From NCBI RefSeq assembly GCF_003719195.1, contig NZ_CP024996.1, positions 434,001 to 498,000 on the forward strand: DNA of 64,000 bases, written 5' to 3'. Positions within the stretch are counted from its first letter, which is position 1; every line of letters begins with the position of its first letter. Below, one piece after another: positions 21,196 to 34,000 of this stretch. A program made the position numbers and the translations under genes. Origin of the DNA: Herbaspirillum rubrisubalbicans (lineage in GTDB: Bacteria; Pseudomonadota; Gammaproteobacteria; Burkholderiales; Burkholderiaceae_D). The notes below the pieces were generated by a model. That model worked only from the letters and a program-made list of their open reading frames with translations, searched no databases and had not been told where the DNA came from.

Positions 21196-21396
21196 ATGCA
21201 GATCGAACTGAACGGCAAGCCACACCCGCTGCCTGATGGCGCCACGCTGGACCAGCTCATTGCCGGCCTGTCACTGGCCGGCAAGGCTGTGGCGGTGGCC
21301 GTCAATCGCCAGGTGGTGCCCAGCGCGCAATGGTCGTTGCGCGCGCTGGCTGAGGCTGACAAGGTAGACGTGGTGCGCGCCATCGGGGGTGGATGA
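21196..21396 (+). CDS. thiS: Sulfur carrier protein ThiS
   Basis: This 66-residue ubiquitin-fold protein ends in the required Gly-Gly (AIGGG), which is thiocarboxylated to donate sulfur for the thiazole. The N-terminus [15 protein letters not shown] and [11 protein letters not shown] are typical. It sits 12 bases after thiC and just before thiG. The activating ThiF and the imine-forming ThiO/ThiH are not in this cluster and must be encoded elsewhere. Confidence 0.93.
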   Translation: MQIELNGKPHPLPDGATLDQLIAGLSLAGKAVAVAVNRQVVPSAQWSLRALAEADKVDVVRAIGGG

Positions 21397-21476
21397 AGTT
21401 TTCTTCCGCTGCGGCGCGCTGGTGCAGCCAGGCGCCGCATCCCATGGCACGCATCCCTCACAGACAAGGAATCAAC

Positions 21477-22286
21477 ATGAACATGAACGACGCTCATCTG
21501 ACCCGCGAGGACCAGGGCTTGACTATCGCCGGCAAGACCTATCGCTCGCGCCTGCTGGTCGGTAGCGGCAAGTACAAGGATCTCGACGAAACCCGCGCGG
21601 CGACTGTCGCCAGCGGCGCCGAGATCATCACGGTGGCGATCCGCCGCGTCAACATCGGCCAGGACCCCAACGCGCCCAGCCTGCTGGATGCGGTACCACC
21701 TTCCGAATTCACCATCCTGCCCAACACCGCCGGTTGCTACAACGCCGCCGATGCGGTCTACACCCTGCAACTGGCGCGTGAACTGCTGGGGGGCCACAAG
21801 CTGGTAAAACTGGAAGTGCTGGGCGATGAAAAGACCCTGTTCCCCAACATGCCCGAAACCCTGAAAGCCGCCGACATCCTGGTCAAGGATGGCTTCGACG
21901 TGATGGTCTATTGCAGCGACGACCCGATCCAGGCGCGCATGTTGGAAGACCTGGGCGTGGCCGCCGTCATGCCGCTGGCCTCGCTGATCGGCTCGGGCAT
22001 GGGTATTTTGAATCCCTGGAATCTTTCGCTGATCATCGACCAGGCGCGCGTGCCGGTGCTGGTCGATGCTGGCGTGGGCACGGCCTCGGATGCGGCCATC
22101 GCCATGGAGCTGGGCTGTGACGGCGTGCTGATGAACACCGCCATTGCCGGTGCACGCGATCCCATCCGCATGGCGCGTGCCATGAAGCTGGCCGTGGAAG
22201 CGGGCCGCGAAGCCTTCCTGGCGGGTCGCATCGCGCGCAAGTTCGCCGCCTCGCCGTCCTCGCCGATGGCTGGTCGCGTGGCTTGA
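21477..22286 (+). CDS. thiG: Thiazole synthase ThiG
   Basis: This 269-residue TIM-barrel enzyme builds the thiazole phosphate. The Schiff-base Lys lies in [14 protein letters not shown]. Other marks are [32 protein letters not shown] and [20 protein letters not shown]. The ATG at 21477 has AAGGA upstream; the frame is open back to 21393 but the family N-terminus begins here. It is directly followed by thiD. Confidence 0.96.
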   Translation: MNMNDAHLTREDQGLTIAGKTYRSRLLVGSGKYKDLDETRAATVASGAEIITVAIRRVNIGQDPNAPSLLDAVPPSEFTILPNTAGCYNAADAVYTLQLARELLGGHKLVKLEVLGDEKTLFPNMPETLKAADILVKDGFDVMVYCSDDPIQARMLEDLGVAAVMPLASLIGSGMGILNPWNLSLIIDQARVPVLVDAGVGTASDAAIAMELGCDGVLMNTAIAGARDPIRMARAMKLAVEAGREAFLAGRIARKFAASPSSPMAGRVA

Positions 22287-22288
22287 TC

Positions 22289-23143
22289 ATGAGCGCCGCC
22301 TATCGCGCCACACCACCCTGCGTATTGGTCTTCTCCGGCTCCGACCCCAGCGGCGGCGCCGGGATGCAGGCCGACATCCCGGCCATTACGGCCTTGGGAT
22401 GCCATCCCCTGTCGGTGCCCACGGCATTGACGGTGCAGGACAACGTCAGCGTCTTCGCCGTTCATGCCCTCGATCCTGAACTGGTGCGCCACCAAGCCCA
22501 GGTCTTGATCGACCGCTTCGAGATTGCCGCCGTCAAGCTGGGCATCGCCGGCAGTGTTGAGAATGCGCAGATGATCGCCACGCTGATCCGGCAATTGCGC
22601 CAGCGCAATGCGCAATTGCCGGTGGTGCTCGACCCGGTGCTGGCCAATGGTAAAGGTGACCAGCTCTCGCGTGACGATGCTGCGCGCATCATCGAACCAC
22701 TCTATGCGTTGGCCACGGTGATCACACCCAACCTGAACGAGGCCCGGCGCCTGTGTGGCGAGGTCGATGCGGCGCGCCAGGCGGCGCTACTGATGCAGCG
22801 CGGCTGCGCCCATGTCTTGCTCAAAGGCGGCCATGGCGCGCAGGAAGAGGATGTGGTCAATCGCTGGTATGGACCGGCTCCCGCTGCCGCTGTGCCACAT
22901 CCGATCAGCGCAAGCCATAGCTGGCGCTGGACCCGTCTGCCCGATGAATTCCACGGCAGCGGCTGTACATTGGCGGCGGCACTCTCAGCGTGTCTGGCGC
23001 GTGGCCTGCCGATGCAGCAAGCGCTGGACCTAGCCCAGCGCTACACCCAGCACGCTTTGTCCAGCGCCTATGCCATCGCGCCTGGACAGCGCATCCCCAA
23101 TCGCGTCCCCGCGTTCGAACCTGTAGTGAGGAACCTGACATGA
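22289..23143 (+). CDS. thiD: Hydroxymethylpyrimidine (phosphate) kinase ThiD
   Basis: This 284-residue ribokinase-fold kinase phosphorylates HMP and HMP-P. It shows VLVFSGSDPSGGAGMQADI, VVLDPVLANGKGDQL, TPNLNEARRL and the catalytic region EFHGSGCTLAAALSACLARG. ATG at 22289 is used rather than the in-frame TTG at 22283. Its stop overlaps the thiE start (ATGA). The C-terminus is slightly long but shows no extra domain. Confidence 0.93.
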   Translation: MSAAYRATPPCVLVFSGSDPSGGAGMQADIPAITALGCHPLSVPTALTVQDNVSVFAVHALDPELVRHQAQVLIDRFEIAAVKLGIAGSVENAQMIATLIRQLRQRNAQLPVVLDPVLANGKGDQLSRDDAARIIEPLYALATVITPNLNEARRLCGEVDAARQAALLMQRGCAHVLLKGGHGAQEEDVVNRWYGPAPAAAVPHPISASHSWRWTRLPDEFHGSGCTLAAALSACLARGLPMQQALDLAQRYTQHALSSAYAIAPGQRIPNRVPAFEPVVRNLT

Positions 23144-23772
23144 AACCCGAGTATGCAAGCCATCTGCGTGGCCTCTACATCGTCACCCCCGACTGGGACG
23201 ACACTGCCCAATTGCTGGCGGCCACCGAGCTGGCCATGCAGAATGGTGCTGCACTGGTGCAGTACCGTCACAAGACCGCTGCCGCACCGCAGCGGCTGGC
23301 GCAAGCCTCGGCGCTGCTGGCGCTGTGCCGCCAGTACGAGGTACCGCTGATCATCAATGATCACGTGGACCTGTGCCTGGAGATCGGTGCCGATGGCATC
23401 CATGTCGGTGGCACCGACGCGTCCATCGCTCAAGTACGCGAGGCGGTCGGGCCGGAGCGCATCGTCGGCGCCTCCTGCTACGGCACACTGGAACTGGCCC
23501 ATGCGGCGTATCGCGATGGCGCCAGTTATGTCGCATTCGGCGGCTTCTATCCGTCGCGCGTTAAAAAATATGATTTCCGCACCGCGCCGGAAATTATTGC
23601 GCAATCCAAGCGCGAGATTGCCTTGCCAGTGGTGGTGATCGGCGGCATCACGCTGGAGAACGCACCGCCGCTGGTGGCGCAGGGGGCCGACATGGTGGCC
23701 GTCATCAGCAGTGTCTATCTGGTGCCGGTGGAGGAGCGCAAGACGCGGCAACTGGCCGATCTCTATCGTTGA
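23140..23772 (+). CDS. thiE: Thiamine phosphate synthase ThiE
   Basis: This 210-residue TIM-barrel enzyme couples HMP-PP and thiazole phosphate. Motifs are LYIVTPDW, ALVQYRHKTA, INDHVDLCLEIGADGIHVG, YVAFGGFYPSRVKKYDF (phosphate-binding region) and VVIGGITLENAPPLVAQGAD. It overlaps thiD by 4 bases and ends the operon; a strong bidirectional terminator follows. Confidence 0.95.
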   Translation: MKPEYASHLRGLYIVTPDWDDTAQLLAATELAMQNGAALVQYRHKTAAAPQRLAQASALLALCRQYEVPLIINDHVDLCLEIGADGIHVGGTDASIAQVREAVGPERIVGASCYGTLELAHAAYRDGASYVAFGGFYPSRVKKYDFRTAPEIIAQSKREIALPVVVIGGITLENAPPLVAQGADMVAVISSVYLVPVEERKTRQLADLYR

Positions 23773-23810
23773 TGGCTGATGCCCGGACGCAGTCCGAACG
23801 CTTCGTCCAA

Positions 23811-23843
23811 AAAAAATGCCGTTCGAGTGAACGGCATTTTTTC
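23811..23843. terminator. Bidirectional terminator between thiE and dps
   Basis: AAAAAATGCCGTTC pairs perfectly with GAACGGCATTTTTT around a GAGT loop. It carries A- and T-tracts on both sides, so it can terminate thiE on the plus strand and dps on the minus strand. Confidence 0.93.
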
Positions 23844-23857
23844 ATTGGCCAGGTAGA

Positions 23858-24352
23858 TCAGCCTTCCAGCAAGCTGCGCAGCATCCACGCATTCTTTTCA
23901 TGCAGTTGCATACGCTGGGTCAGCAGGTCGGCAGTCGGTTCATCGGCAGCGGCGTCCACGGTGGGGAAGATCGAACGCGCGGTGCGGGTTACGGCTTCCT
24001 GACCGGCCACCAGTTGCGCGATCATTTCCTGGGCATTGGGCACGCCATCGGCCTCCGGGATCGAGGACAGCTTGGCGAATTCCTTGTACGAACCCGGAGC
24101 CGGATAGCCCAGCGCGCGGATGCGTTCGGCGATCAGGTCCACCGCCAGCGCCAGTTCGTTGTACTGACCTTCGAACATCAGGTGCAGGGTGTTGAACATG
24201 GGACCGGTCACGTTCCAGTGGAAGTTGTGGGTCTTCAGGTACAGGGTATAGGTATCGGCCAGCAGCTTGGACAGGCCGTCGGCAATCTTCTTGCGGTCCT
24301 TGTCGTTGATGCCGATGTTGATTGAGGGGGCTGCCACGTTTTTCTTTGCCAT
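23858..24352 (-). CDS. dps: Dps-family DNA-protecting ferritin
   Basis: This 164-residue Dps/miniferritin forms a dodecamer that oxidises and stores iron and protects DNA. The ferroxidase residues are in [19 protein letters not shown] followed by [20 protein letters not shown] basic N-terminal tail ([10 protein letters not shown]) could contact DNA. The ATG at 24352 has AAGGAG upstream; a longer frame to 24400 is not conserved. It is monocistronic and ends at the shared terminator. Confidence 0.95.
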   Translation of the reverse strand: MAKKNVAAPSINIGINDKDRKKIADGLSKLLADTYTLYLKTHNFHWNVTGPMFNTLHLMFEGQYNELALAVDLIAERIRALGYPAPGSYKEFAKLSSIPEADGVPNAQEMIAQLVAGQEAVTRTARSIFPTVDAAADEPTADLLTQRMQLHEKNAWMLRSLLEG

Positions 24353-24527
24353 CTTTCGCTCCTTAGCTGTTCGGTTTTTCGTAAGCGGGTCATACAACAC
24401 AACTCCGCGATTCTATTGCAAATCGCCAAACGACAAACTGCGACTACGCAAGTATTGATAAGAGAGTGGGGTTGACGTTCCCTATTTCAATCGATTTTCC
24501 AGATAAATGCAGGCCTATAAATCAATA

Positions 24528-24554
24528 GGGCCGATAGATAAAAACCTATCGACC
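24528..24554 (-). terminator. Candidate terminator after the MFS gene
   Basis: On the minus strand GGGTCGATAG pairs with CTATCGGCCC (one mismatch) around an eight-base loop, followed by a TATTGATTTAT tract. It lies 28 bases past the stop of the MFS gene. The T-tract is imperfect, so this is a moderate call. Confidence 0.55.
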
Positions 24555-24581
24555 CCAGCCATCATCAGCAAGATCAACGCA

Positions 24582-25814
24582 TCAAGACTTGTCGCGCTGC
24601 TGCGCGCTGCGGTACAAGGACAGCGACAAGGCCACCCCACCGATGGCCGCAATGGCCGCGAACAGGAACACCTGCGCATACCCCAACTGACCCGCAATGG
24701 CACCGGCCAGCGGACCGGTGACGCCCAGCGCCAGATCAAGGAACACCGAGTAGGCCGCCAGCGCCGCACCGCGATTGGCGGGCGTGACCAGATTGACCGC
24801 TTCCACTCCCAGCGACGGGAACACCAGCGCAAAGCCGAAGCCGGCCAGGGCCGCACCCAGCAGTGCCAGTTCCGGCGTGGTGGCGCTCCACAGCAGGAGC
24901 AGGCCGATCGCTTCGGTGATGAAGCTCACCACTGCCACCCGATAACCGCCGAAGCGGTTGATGGCATTGGCAAACAGCAGGCGCGCGCCGACGAAGGCGC
25001 TGGAGAAGGCGGTCAGCGCAAAGGCCGCGCCACTCCAGTGGAGGTCGGCGTAATACAGGGTAATGAAGGTGGCAATGGAGCCAAAGCCGATGGTGCCGAA
25101 GGCCAGTCCCATGCCATAGGCGAATACCTTGCGCAGCACCAGCTTGAAGGACAGTTGCTCGCCCTGCACCACCGGCGTGACCGGGCCGCCACGCGCCAGC
25201 ACATAGCCCAAGGCGGTGAGCAACATGCCGGCCAGGCCGATCATGCCAAAACCTAGCGAGCGGTCCAGCACCACACCCAGCGGGGCGCCGATGGCCAGCG
25301 CCGAATAGGTGGCAATGCCGTTCCAGGAAATCATCTTGGCCGTGTTTTCCGACCCCACCCGGCCCACGCCCCACATGATGGCGCCCGTGCCCACCAGGCT
25401 CTCGCCCAGGCCCAGGAAGGCGCGGCTGACCAGCAGCAGCACCAGTGACAGGAAGGGCAGCGGCTGGGCCAGTGCCGAGCACAGCAGCAAGGCGCCGCTG
25501 GCCGCACACAGCAACATGCCGCGCATGACGGTCTGCTTGGCGCCCACGGTGTCGATCATGCGACCGGCATTGGCACGGCTGACGAAGGTGGCGAAATATT
25601 GCACGCTGATGCCCAGGCCCGCCATCACCGAGCTATAGCCCAGGTCCAGATGGATGTAACCCGGCAGCACTGCCAGCGGGATGCCGATGGCCAGGTACAC
25701 CAGGAAAGTGAAGAAGGCCGTAGCGATGATCTGGCGCGTGACCTTGGCCGGCGGCAAAGCGCGGGCTGGCGCCGGCGTGGGAGCGGAACGGGGACTACAG
25801 GAATCGTCGGACAT
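24582..25814 (-). CDS. MFS transporter (YhhS-like)
   Basis: This 410-residue permease shows about 12 hydrophobic helices. The first is [20 protein letters not shown], and an MFS-type loop follows helix 2 ([19 protein letters not shown]). The sequence resembles the YhhS/UPF0226 group of small-molecule exporters. The substrate is unknown. It begins after a Pro/Ala-rich cytosolic leader. It seems monocistronic with its own terminator, and 166 bases separate it from the chorismate mutase gene upstream on the same strand. Confidence 0.82.
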   Translation of the reverse strand: MSDDSCSPRSAPTPAPARALPPAKVTRQIIATAFFTFLVYLAIGIPLAVLPGYIHLDLGYSSVMAGLGISVQYFATFVSRANAGRMIDTVGAKQTVMRGMLLCAASGALLLCSALAQPLPFLSLVLLLVSRAFLGLGESLVGTGAIMWGVGRVGSENTAKMISWNGIATYSALAIGAPLGVVLDRSLGFGMIGLAGMLLTALGYVLARGGPVTPVVQGEQLSFKLVLRKVFAYGMGLAFGTIGFGSIATFITLYYADLHWSGAAFALTAFSSAFVGARLLFANAINRFGGYRVAVVSFITEAIGLLLLWSATTPELALLGAALAGFGFALVFPSLGVEAVNLVTPANRGAALAAYSVFLDLALGVTGPLAGAIAGQLGYAQVFLFAAIAAIGGVALSLSLYRSAQQRDKS

Positions 25815-25980
25815 GGCGGGGGAGTCGGAATGAAGAGACTGCGTGCGCGGATGTGCGCGTGAACAGCAATCCGAATTTTACCCCCGCCACAAAAATGCTG
25901 CAGGACAGCAAATGTTTTTTGTCTGTTAATTCAGCAACTTAGTCGTTTTTGTGCGACGTTATGTTTCTGAAAAGACGCAT

Positions 25981-26550
25981 TCAGCGCGGGCAGCGCAAGG
26001 CTGCGGTAGCCCGTTCACGCACCTCAGGTGCGTAGTCGGCACCCAGGATTTCCGGTTCCAGCTCAGCCAGGTCGCGCTGCACACCGGGTTCACACCAGTG
26101 GCCGTTCAGGCGTACCAGCACCGCCAGCAGGTCGGGCGTCATGCGGTCCAGTATCGGGCGCACCTGCAAGGCCAGGTCGGGCGGATTGGCAAAGGGCGGC
26201 CGTTGCTCCAGGCGCCATTGGCGGTGCAGGTCGCGCTGCACGATCTTGCCGGCCTCGAACTGGTCCTGGAAGAAGCGCCGCGTCCAGGCCGCATCCAGCC
26301 CCAGCTTCTGCGCGCGCAGGGCAACATCGTCCAGGATCACCGCTTCGCGTGCCGGATCATCGATGGGGGCGTGCGAATTCCACTTGCTGCGTGCCACGGG
26401 TGCGGCCACGTCCAGGCGTGTCTTCTGCAGCATCAGCAATTGTTCGACATCGGCACGCGAGGCCGGGGGCGGCGTGGTGGCGCAGGCTGCCAGCAACAGG
26501 GCAGCGATCAGGGCAACGGTACGGGTAAGCAAGAAGGGGAGACGACGCAT
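25981..26550 (-). CDS. Secreted chorismate mutase, AroQ-gamma type lipoprotein
   Basis: This 189-residue protein has a lipoprotein signal ending LLLAAC, so it should be lipid-anchored in the periplasm. The rest resembles gamma-class AroQ chorismate mutases: RLDVAAPVARSKW, PIDDPAREAVI, LDAAWTRRFFQDQFEAGK and IVQRDLHRQW. Two C-terminal cysteines (WCEPG and LRCPR) could form the disulfide seen in exported members. A longer start at 26565 is possible. The enzyme would convert chorismate to prephenate outside the cytosol, a puzzling location known for pathogens and plant-associated bacteria. It is divergent from uvrD. Confidence 0.75.
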   Translation of the reverse strand: MRRLPFLLTRTVALIAALLLAACATTPPPASRADVEQLLMLQKTRLDVAAPVARSKWNSHAPIDDPAREAVILDDVALRAQKLGLDAAWTRRFFQDQFEAGKIVQRDLHRQWRLEQRPPFANPPDLALQVRPILDRMTPDLLAVLVRLNGHWCEPGVQRDLAELEPEILGADYAPEVRERATAALRCPR

Positions 26551-26648
26551 GGGGAGCAGGCTCATGGGAGTGGAATAAATCGACTGAGCGGCAGTATAGC
26601 GCCGGGCGAGCCTGCCCGGTGGGGGCGCGCGCCCTTTATAATCGCGGG

Positions 26649-28928
<2,280 letters not shown>

Positions 28929-28953
28929 GTTTTTACAAAGTGCATTACAAATG

Positions 28954-28995
28954 AAAACGCCCCGCAAGCCTTGTCTGAAAGGCTGCGGGGCGTTT
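28954..28995 (+). terminator. Strong terminator after uvrD
   Basis: ACGCCCCGC-A-AGCCTT pairs with AAGGCT-GCGGGGCGT around a TGTCTG-type loop, with an A-tract before and a short T-tract after. It could act in both directions, ending uvrD and the minus-strand tpsB. Confidence 0.88.
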
Positions 28996-29057
28996 CTCAT
29001 TGCTACTGTCGGTAGCGAATTTCTAATGTGTGGGTGCCAGCGGCATCGCCCGATATT

Positions 29058-30761
29058 TCAGAATGTCCACTGCAAATTGAAGCCCCCGGTCAGCGCCACC
29101 GTATTGAATCCCTGCGGCTTGGACAAGGGCGTGGCCAAGAACATTTCGTAGGACAGCTTGAAGAGGCTGCCGCGCAAGCCCAGCGCGGCCCCGCTCAAGC
29201 GTTGTCCGGTCAGGAACTGCGCCGTTGGCCCTGACACAGCACCGGTATCGACTCCGGCAAACAATTCCTGTCCACTTTCGCCCAGGGCCAGCGCCAGTTC
29301 ATTGCGCAGGAACCAGCCACGTTCGGCCTGCAAGGTCAGCTCGCCATCGAAGCCGCGCACGGTATAGCGCCCACCGATGGAGAACTGGTCTTGCGGCGGC
29401 AGGTTGCCGCGGTTCCATTGCGCGCGCAACGTACCGCTGTAACGCAGCTTGCCGCCGCCTAGCTGGAAGGGCGCATTGAGCGAGGCATCCAGCAGCCACA
29501 AGCCGTAATGCGTGGCAATCTGCGGCAGATCGAAGGGCGTGCTGGGCTCGCTGCCTTGCGTATCGAGTGAGCGGCGGTATGCCAGCGTGGCATCGGCGAT
29601 GGCCTCGCCCAGGAACTGGCGCTGGTTCACCCCGGCCTCCCAGGATGTGGTGCGACGTTGCTGGGCACTGACTTCCTGATCATCGATGGCATTGTAGGCA
29701 GTGCGCACCAAGCCCTTGGCAAACACCGTGGTCTTGCCGGCCGCGTCACGATGCAGCAGACGCGAGAGCTTGAATTCTGTGGTCTCCGAGCGGCCGCTAT
29801 AGACAAAGTTCTCGAACGCCCCGGATACGGTCTGGTGGTAGCGATTGCCCGAGAGCGTGACGCCGGCCATCCAGTTGCCCCAGGGCAGCGAGTAGTGCAG
29901 CGTATAGGCATGACTGCCGTGGTCGCCATAGTGATTCAGGCTGCGGCTCACGCTCACGTAGAACAGATCGTTGAGTGTCCACCAATTGTCATAGGACAAT
30001 GTCAGGCCGACCTGGTACTTACCGGTGCTGCGGGCGCCGCCATCGTCCAGGGTTGCGCTCAGACGGAATGGAAACGCCTGCTGGTACTGGATCACCAGGT
30101 CGCTGTCGCCGGGCTGGGCGCCCTCATCCTCGGAAGGCGTGATCTTGATATCGGCCTGGGCGGTCGGCACGCGCTTGAAGTTTTCCAGACCTTGCTCGAC
30201 ATCACGCAGGTTGAGGATATCGCCGGGGCTGATCGGCAGGGCATTGAAGGCCGTGCCGCGCGCATCGGCATCGGCGGCAAAGCGGATATGGCGGACCCGC
30301 CCCGGCACCACCGTCAAGCGCAACTGACCGGTCGACAGATCCTGCGCGCGCGCCAGCACGCGGGTGGTGGTGTAGCCACGCTCGACGATGGCGCTCTCCA
30401 CCTTGGCCAGCACCAGGTTCACCCCTTGCGACCCCAGGCAACGTCCCACCGCCCCTTGCGGCCCGGTGACGCTATCGAGCGCAAAGCGGAAGCGTTCGGC
30501 CTGATCGCCTTCCAGCGTAATCGCAGAAATCACCCGACACGGTTGCTCATGCTCGGGAAAGGCTTGCTGTACGGCATTGGGTGCGGGCGTGCCCAGGTTC
30601 ACATCGGGTCGCGACTCCTGCTGCTGGCGCAGTGCGCGTTCACGTTCACGCTGCAATTGCTCCTGATTGACTGCGGTTTGCGCCTGGGCAAGAGCGCATA
30701 CCAGAGGCAAGCCCAGCATCAAGACCAGGCGGGATGAAGAAAAAGTAAAGGCAGAAAGCAT
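29058..30761 (-). CDS. TpsB outer-membrane transporter (ShlB/FhaC/CdiB type)
   Basis: This 567-residue two-partner secretion pore has a signal peptide (LVLMLGLPLVCALAQAQ). A Gln/Arg-rich N-terminal helix follows (QLQRERERALRQQQESRPD). Next come a POTRA domain (CRVISAITLEGDQAERFRF ... GQLRLTVVPGRV) and a C-terminal beta-barrel with the conserved loop-6 motif VRGF in GGRYTVRGFDGE. The last residue is Phe, as barrels require. It should export the TpsA protein encoded divergently. The ATG at 30761 is used because the frame upstream begins only at a TTG. The pair is the secretion arm of the inhibition locus. Confidence 0.93.
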   Translation of the reverse strand: MLSAFTFSSSRLVLMLGLPLVCALAQAQTAVNQEQLQRERERALRQQQESRPDVNLGTPAPNAVQQAFPEHEQPCRVISAITLEGDQAERFRFALDSVTGPQGAVGRCLGSQGVNLVLAKVESAIVERGYTTTRVLARAQDLSTGQLRLTVVPGRVRHIRFAADADARGTAFNALPISPGDILNLRDVEQGLENFKRVPTAQADIKITPSEDEGAQPGDSDLVIQYQQAFPFRLSATLDDGGARSTGKYQVGLTLSYDNWWTLNDLFYVSVSRSLNHYGDHGSHAYTLHYSLPWGNWMAGVTLSGNRYHQTVSGAFENFVYSGRSETTEFKLSRLLHRDAAGKTTVFAKGLVRTAYNAIDDQEVSAQQRRTTSWEAGVNQRQFLGEAIADATLAYRRSLDTQGSEPSTPFDLPQIATHYGLWLLDASLNAPFQLGGGKLRYSGTLRAQWNRGNLPPQDQFSIGGRYTVRGFDGELTLQAERGWFLRNELALALGESGQELFAGVDTGAVSGPTAQFLTGQRLSGAALGLRGSLFKLSYEMFLATPLSKPQGFNTVALTGGFNLQWTF

Positions 30762-31003
30762 GATAAGGGCCGACCCCAAGCCACTTGCGGCCGGGAATCA
30801 AAACAAAATGGCATGAAATGAAAACAATTGTTGGGTTTTGCCAACAGGAAATCTTCTCAATAGGAGGGAAGCTGTCAACGTGCTGACAACTTAAATTAAC
30901 ATCTGGCCCCTGGCAAGCAAATTCTTGCCAACTGGAAACGGCAAACAACGAATCGGGGTTCGTTGGCCGACCGGTGATAACTAAAACCGCCACAGGGGTG
31001 TTC
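30762..31003. promoter_or_regulatory. Divergent tpsB/tpsA promoter region with two inverted repeats
   Basis: This 242-base, relatively AT-rich gap must drive both tps genes. It contains TGTCA-N6-TGACA at 30873-30888 and a perfect 7-base-arm repeat TGGCAAG-N6-CTTGCCA at 30911-30930, both good candidate operators. CTGACA at 30883-30888 could double as a -35. Regulator identity is unknown. Confidence 0.5.
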
Positions 31004-34000
31004 ATGAATCGTCAGCGTTACAAGCTGGTTTTCAACCGGCATCGCGGCCAATTGATGGCCGTCGCAGAAATTGCCTCCAGCATCCAGCACCAGGGCCGAA
31101 CGGCCGGCCCGAGCGGAACCTTGCCCGATCTGCTGCCGTCGGCCTTGCGCTTTTCGCTGCTGTCGGTGGCCCTGGCGCTGGCAATGAATACCGTGGCCCA
31201 CGCCCAGATCCTGGGCGACCGCACGGCCCCGCGCACCCAGCAACCGACCGTGCTGGTCACGCCCAACGGCGTGCCGGTGGTCAACATCCAGACCCCCAGC
31301 ACAGCCGGGGTGTCGCTCAATCGTTATCGCCAGTTCGATGTCGGCACCAATGGCGTCATCCTCAACAACGCCCGTTCCACGACCAGCACTCAACTGGGCG
31401 GCTACGTGGCCGGCAACCCCTGGCTGGCCACGGGGGCGGCGCGGGTGATCGTGAATCAGGTCAATTCGGCCAACCCCAGTTACCTGCGCGGCTACCTGGA
31501 AGTGGCGGGCAACCGGGCCCAGGTGGTGGTGGCCAACCCGGCCGGCATCACCTGCGCCGGCTGCGGCTTCCTCAACGCCAACCGCGCCACGCTCACCACG
31601 GGTGTGCCGCAGATCAACAACGGCAACCTGGACAGCTATCGCGTGGCCAGTGGCGCGGTGAACATCGAAGGCAATGGGCTGGATGCCAGCCGCACCGACT
31701 ACGCCGAGATCATCGCGCGCGCGGTGCAGGTCAACGCCGGCGTATGGGCGCCCGAACTGAAGGTCAGCGCCGGCTTGAACACGGTCAGCGCCGACCATGC
31801 CAGCGTACAGCCCGGCGTGGCCCCCAGCGACGCCGCCCCGGCGGTGGCCATCGACGTGGCGCAACTGGGCGGCATGTATGCCGGCCACATCTACCTGACT
31901 TCCACCGAACATGGCGTGGGCGTGCGTAACGCCGGCACCATCGGCGCTGCGGTCGGACAGGCCGTGGTCACCGCCGATGGTCGCCTGGAAAACAGCGGCA
32001 GCCTCAGCGCCAACGGTTTGCTGGCCGTGCAGACCAGCGGTGGCGTGCGCAACAGTGGAGAACTGGGCAGCAAGAGCGCAGCCAGCATCACCACCACCGC
32101 CCTGGACAATGCCGGCAGCATGGCCAGCAGTGGAGCGCTGACGGTGCAGGCCAGCGACAGCGTGCTCAACACCGGCAGCATCGGCGGCGAAGGTCCGGTG
32201 CAGGTGAGCGCCACGAGCATCGACAACCGCAACAGCCTCGGCAGCAGCGCGTCCCTGACGATGCAGGCCTCCGCCGGCATCCGCAACAGCGGCACGCTGC
32301 AAGCGACCACCGACGCCACGCTCAATGCCGGCACGCTGGACAACAGCGGCACCCTGAGCGCCCGCCAGGGCAGCGTGCGCGTCAACAGCAGCGGCAGCAC
32401 TACCAACAGTGGCCGCATCGAAGCGGCGCAGTCGGTTGCCGTGCAGGCCGATGGCCTCACCAACAGCGGCAACATCAACGCGGTGGATGCCCTGCGCGTG
32501 CAGGCTGCGCAAGCCATCAGCAACAGCGGCACGCTGGGCGCCAATGGCGGCGTCGAACTGAAGTCCTCCACCCTGGACAACCGCGGCACGCTGGCTTCCA
32601 GCCAAGATGCACTGACCATCAACACCAGCGGCCAATTCACCAACCAGGGCCAGGTCAGCGCGGCGCAGTCGCTCACCCTCACCGGCGCGGGCATCGACAA
32701 CAGCGCCGGCACGCTCAACGCCACCGACATCCACCTCGACAGCCAATCGCAAACCTTCAGCAACCGCGGCGGCCAGGTCAGCGCCCAGCGCGACCTGCAG
32801 ATCGCCAGCGGCAGTCTGGACAACAGCAACGGCACGCTGGCCGCCCAAGGCCAACTCACGGTGGGCAGCGGCGACCTGAACAACGATGGCGGCCTGCTGC
32901 AAGCCGGCACCACCTTAAAAATCGACGCCAGCGGCAAGACCGTGCGCAACAGCCACTCCGGCAGCACACGCGGCATCCAGGCCCAGGGCACGGTGGACAT
33001 CGCCGCCGCCACGCTGGTCAATGCCGGCCTGGTCTCCTCAAACAGCGACATCAACCTCAACACCGCCACCCTGGACAACCGCGCTGGCTCCATCGGCGCC
33101 ACCGGCAAGCTGACCGTACAAGGCAATAGCGTCACCAACAGCGGTGGTCAATTGCAGGCCAAGCAGGGCGTGGACATCCAGGCCGGCAGCGGCCTTGTCG
33201 ACAACAGCGGCGGCCTGCTGCGCTCGGATGGCACGGTCAACGTGCAAGCCGGCAGCGTGCGCAACGACAACACCCAAGGCCAGGACCAGGGCATGGAAGG
33301 CGCCACCATCAACGTGGCCGCCACCGACATCAGCAACCGCCAGGGCGCCGTGCGCGGCGACGCCATCACGCTGACTGCCAGCGGCCGCATCGACAATGGC
33401 AGCGGCCTGATCTCCGCCACCAACAGCGCCGTGTTGACCGACGCCAACCCGAGCACGCGCACGCTGGCCATCGACAACAGCAACGGCACCATCATCGCCG
33501 GACGGCAGACCACCTTGCTGGCATATTCCTTCACAGGCAGTGGTCGGGTATTGAGCCAGAAAGACCTGCGCATGGACCTGGTCGCCTCAATCCTTCATAC
33601 CGGGCAGATCGGAGCCACAGCCGAGCTCGATTTGCGTACCGCCGGCACCTTCACCAATGCCGGCTCGGTCGGCGCCGGCGGCACCTTGACGCTGACGGCC
33701 GCCACCATCGACAACCAGGCCAGCGGCGCGCTGGTGGGCAATACCCTGAGGCTCAAGGCCACCGATGTACACACCTTCATCAACCGGGGCCTGATCGATG
33801 GCGTGAACACCATCATCGAAAGCAGCACCGTCAACAACCTAGGCACGGGCCGCATCTATGGCGACAACATCGCCATTGGCGCGGACGTGTTGAACAACCA
33901 GGCGGAAACCGTCGACGGCGTCACCAGCGCCCCGGTGATCGCCGCGCGCAACCGACTTGATATTGGCGCCGGCGTCATCAACAACAGCGAACATGGCTTG

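Noticed and set aside
30896..32902. Open frame of 668 codons antisense to the 5' part of tpsA
   Set aside because: Its Ala/Val/Gly-rich repeats mirror the FHA repeats read on the wrong strand. TpsA on the plus strand has a signal peptide and TPS domain.
32000..33500. Possible CRISPR-like or satellite repeats
   Set aside because: The periodic sequence is coding: degenerate FHA repeats (NSG, LxVQA) in frame, with no constant repeat-spacer unit.
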